8,698 bases of DNA from Lachnospiraceae bacterium. Lineage in GTDB: Bacteria > Bacillota > Clostridia > Lachnospirales > Lachnospiraceae. The stretch is taken from positions 1 to 8,698 of the forward strand of contig JAAVAF010000040.1 in assembly GCA_014804225.1 (NCBI GenBank), in the 5' to 3' direction. The notes beneath the pieces are model-generated. The model saw nothing but the letters and a program-made list of their open reading frames with translations. It was not told the DNA's origin and made no database searches. The translations under genes and the position numbers were made by a program. Positions 7,049-8,698 of the stretch are shown piece after piece. Each line of letters opens with the position of its first letter. Positions within the stretch are counted from its first letter, which is position 1.

Positions 7049-7846
7049 ATGATCGCATTGATAGGATATACAGGGTTTGTAGGCAGTAACATTTATGTTC
7101 GCGCAAGCAATCGAATAGAGGGTGTTTACGACACGCAAAATGTTGAGAAGGCATACGGCTTGGAGCCGGACGTGCTTGTGTTTGCGGCGCTTCGGTCGGA
7201 CATGCAGCTTGCGCAGCGTGCACCGTACGAAGATTATGAGCGGGTGCTTGAGGCGCAGAGAAATATCAAAAAAATCAATCCCGCAAAGCTTGTCTTGATT
7301 TCGACTACCGATGTATATAAAAATCCTGTAGGCGTGGACGAAGAAAACTCCGTGTTTGCGGTTGGGAGTGATAAAGCGGACAAGGCGGGGGTTATGCCGT
7401 ATTGTTTAAACCGTTACTATTTTGAAGAATGGGCGCGCAAAAACTATCCGGATTTGCTGATTATGCGGCTTGCGCGGCCGTACGGACTGAATCCGAAAAA
7501 TAATTTTTTAAAGGATTTTACCGATGAGAGCTTTATGAAGCAGATAAACAGCAAGAGCAAATATCAGTTGTACCCGCTTAGTCGTATTTGGGAGGACATT
7601 CAGACGGCGCTTGTCGAAAAGCTGCCGATTGTAAATATGACATCGGAGCCGATATCGGCGGAAGAAATTTATCACTGTCTGACAGGAAAGCATTGGAAAG
7701 CGGCGTCTGAAAAGGAGGCATCTAAGAAGTTGCTGACGACGGAAGATGTGATGACAATACATGCGAAAAAATTTGGCGGAAGCGGAAATTATATCTGCTC
7801 TAAGAATGAGATTTTGGGAAGTATCAAACAATTTGTTGATGTATAA
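7049..7846 (+). CDS. Extended-SDR sugar-nucleotide epimerase/dehydratase/reductase-like protein (YxxxR variant)
   Basis: A 265-residue NAD(P)-binding protein of the extended short-chain dehydrogenase type that acts on nucleotide sugars. The Rossmann motif is at the N-terminus as GYTGFVG (7-13). DVLVFAALRSD and the active-site-strand segment VLISTTDVYKNP (82-93) follow in family order. The catalytic Tyr is in PYCLNRYYFEEW (117-128): Y118 is followed four residues on by Arg122, where most members have Lys. RLARPYGLNPKNNF follows as in related epimerases and RmlD-like reductases. At 265 residues it is short for this class, with a reduced substrate-binding half. It lies 17 bases after the GT2 gene and 37 before the sugar-phosphate transferase gene, so it probably makes or alters a nucleotide sugar for this glycan. 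It could be an RmlD-like reductase, a 4-epimerase or an inactive relative; I cannot tell which. Confidence 0.8.
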   Translation: MIALIGYTGFVGSNIYVRASNRIEGVYDTQNVEKAYGLEPDVLVFAALRSDMQLAQRAPYEDYERVLEAQRNIKKINPAKLVLISTTDVYKNPVGVDEENSVFAVGSDKADKAGVMPYCLNRYYFEEWARKNYPDLLIMRLARPYGLNPKNNFLKDFTDESFMKQINSKSKYQLYPLSRIWEDIQTALVEKLPIVNMTSEPISAEEIYHCLTGKHWKAASEKEASKKLLTTEDVMTIHAKKFGGSGNYICSKNEILGSIKQFVDV

Positions 7847-7883
7847 ATTGAGTTCTCGGCTGAAAAAGGACACAGGTTGATCG

Positions 7884-8698
7884 ATGGAAAATGTCAGAAG
7901 AAAAAACAAAATGATAGAGACTTACAGCATACTCATCATGGATTTGGCGTGTGTGCTTGTTTCGTATGCACTTTCCGTGTATGTTCGATTCCATGTGATT
8001 CATCAGGAGCAGTATTCGAGAGAGTTTCACATGACGGTAGGGGCATATATTGTGGTGCTCTGTCTTTTATACAGCCTGTTTCTTGACGCAAACAGCAACT
8101 TCTTTTATCGCGGCTGGCTGCGTGAGCTTTATTATACGGTGCGCTATACGCTGATCCTTGTAATCGGGCTTGTGGTGGTACTCTATTTAACGCAGCAGGC
8201 ATATGATTTTTCACGATTGATCTATGGTGTATTTTTGATATTAAATATTATCATCACATATTTTGCACATATGGCATTGAAAAAAGTGATGTGGAAATAC
8301 TATAGAAAAAGCGAGAGCAGCACCAAAATGCTTGTGGTGACGCTCGACATTACCGCAAATGATGTAATTGAGAGCCTGATCAGAGGGAAAGAATGGTATT
8401 ATGATATTACGGCGGCAGCGGTTTACGATGCAGACAGAGTGGGAAATCAAATTCATGATGTGCCAATTGTAGCGTCAAAGGAAAGACTATACGAAGTGGT
8501 TGTGCAGATGCTTGTGGACGAGGTGTTTATTTGTCTTCCCGGAATACCTACGATTGAGATTCGGGATATGATACAGCGCTTTGAAGAGATGGGACTTGTC
8601 TGCCACTATAACGTTGATATTTTCAGCCGTACCAATCCAAATACGTTTGTGCAAAAGATGGCAGGGTACAGTGTTATTTCTTTTGCATTAAAGACAAT
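7884..8698 (+). CDS. Polyprenyl-phosphate sugar-1-phosphate transferase, WbaP/WcaJ type (N-terminal part; runs off window)
   Basis: The first 271 residues of an initiating phosphoglycosyltransferase that places a sugar-1-phosphate on undecaprenyl phosphate; the stop lies beyond the window. Four hydrophobic helices lie near 13-36, 51-68, 86-103 and 111-130. The first holds the Asp typical of this family in LIMDLACVL (17-25). RGWLREL (76-82) and DFSRLIYGV (108-116) also fit the family. From about 138 a CoA-binding/Rossmann-like domain starts with KMLVVTLD and continues through VPIVASKERL and VDEVFICLP. Its first loop lacks the usual glycine-rich motif. The bacterial sugar transferase catalytic domain is expected downstream and cannot be checked here. 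ATG 7884 is the first start after an in-frame TGA at 7878; the ribosome site is weak (AGG at 7874-7876 or AAAGGA at 7865-7870). The sugar transferred is unknown. Confidence 0.85.
   Translation, partial: MENVRRKNKMIETYSILIMDLACVLVSYALSVYVRFHVIHQEQYSREFHMTVGAYIVVLCLLYSLFLDANSNFFYRGWLRELYYTVRYTLILVIGLVVVLYLTQQAYDFSRLIYGVFLILNIIITYFAHMALKKVMWKYYRKSESSTKMLVVTLDITANDVIESLIRGKEWYYDITAAAVYDADRVGNQIHDVPIVASKERLYEVVVQMLVDEVFICLPGIPTIEIRDMIQRFEEMGLVCHYNVDIFSRTNPNTFVQKMAGYSVISFALKT

Noticed and set aside
7847..7883. The 37-base gap as a terminator or promoter
   Set aside because: No hairpin with a T-run and no paired -35/-10 boxes could be seen; it is probably just a spacer.
7508..7909. 133-codon minus-strand open frame opposite the SDR end and the following gap
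   Set aside because: Overlaps the well-supported SDR gene and the start of the sugar-phosphate transferase gene; its composition is not protein-like.

Overview
The window reads as one continuous same-strand block of seven genes for building a surface glycan. The two outermost genes are open at the window edges. Moderate to low GC, strong purine-rich Shine-Dalgarno sites, very tight gene packing and the protein families present suggest a Firmicutes genome, probably a Lachnospiraceae-type Clostridium relative. That assignment is inferred from sequence style and was not searched.

Layout, left to right. (1) 7-1665: a polytopic membrane protein resembling DUF6020 GT-C-like proteins. (2) 1652-3304: a polytopic protein resembling DUF6311, with a hydrophilic C-terminal domain. 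(3) 3334-4413: a cytosolic GT4 glycosyltransferase. (4) 4403-5977: a GtrII-type membrane glucosyltransferase-like protein with a hydrophilic tail. A 73-base gap with a plausible sigma-A promoter follows. (5) 6051-7031: a GtrB/DPM1-like GT2 polyprenyl-phosphate sugar synthase with two C-terminal membrane helices. (6) 7049-7846: a small extended-SDR sugar-nucleotide enzyme whose catalytic lysine position holds arginine. (7) 7884 to the right edge: the N-terminal half of a WbaP/WcaJ-type polyprenyl-phosphate sugar-1-phosphate transferase; its catalytic domain lies outside the window. No RNA genes, mobile elements, CRISPR arrays or convincing terminators were seen.

Working model (inference). The gene 7 product would start a lipid-linked glycan in the cytosol, the GT4 enzyme would extend it, and the SDR would supply a modified nucleotide sugar. 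The GtrB-like enzyme would charge a polyprenyl phosphate with a single sugar. After flipping, that lipid-sugar could feed the three different GT-C-type membrane proteins, which would add sugars on the outer face of the membrane. No flippase (GtrA or Wzx) and no Wzy polymerase is visible here, so they would have to lie in flanking DNA or elsewhere.

The most unusual feature is the density of three unrelated GT-C-type families beside a single visible lipid-sugar synthase. The individual families are known; the combination is what deserves a second look.
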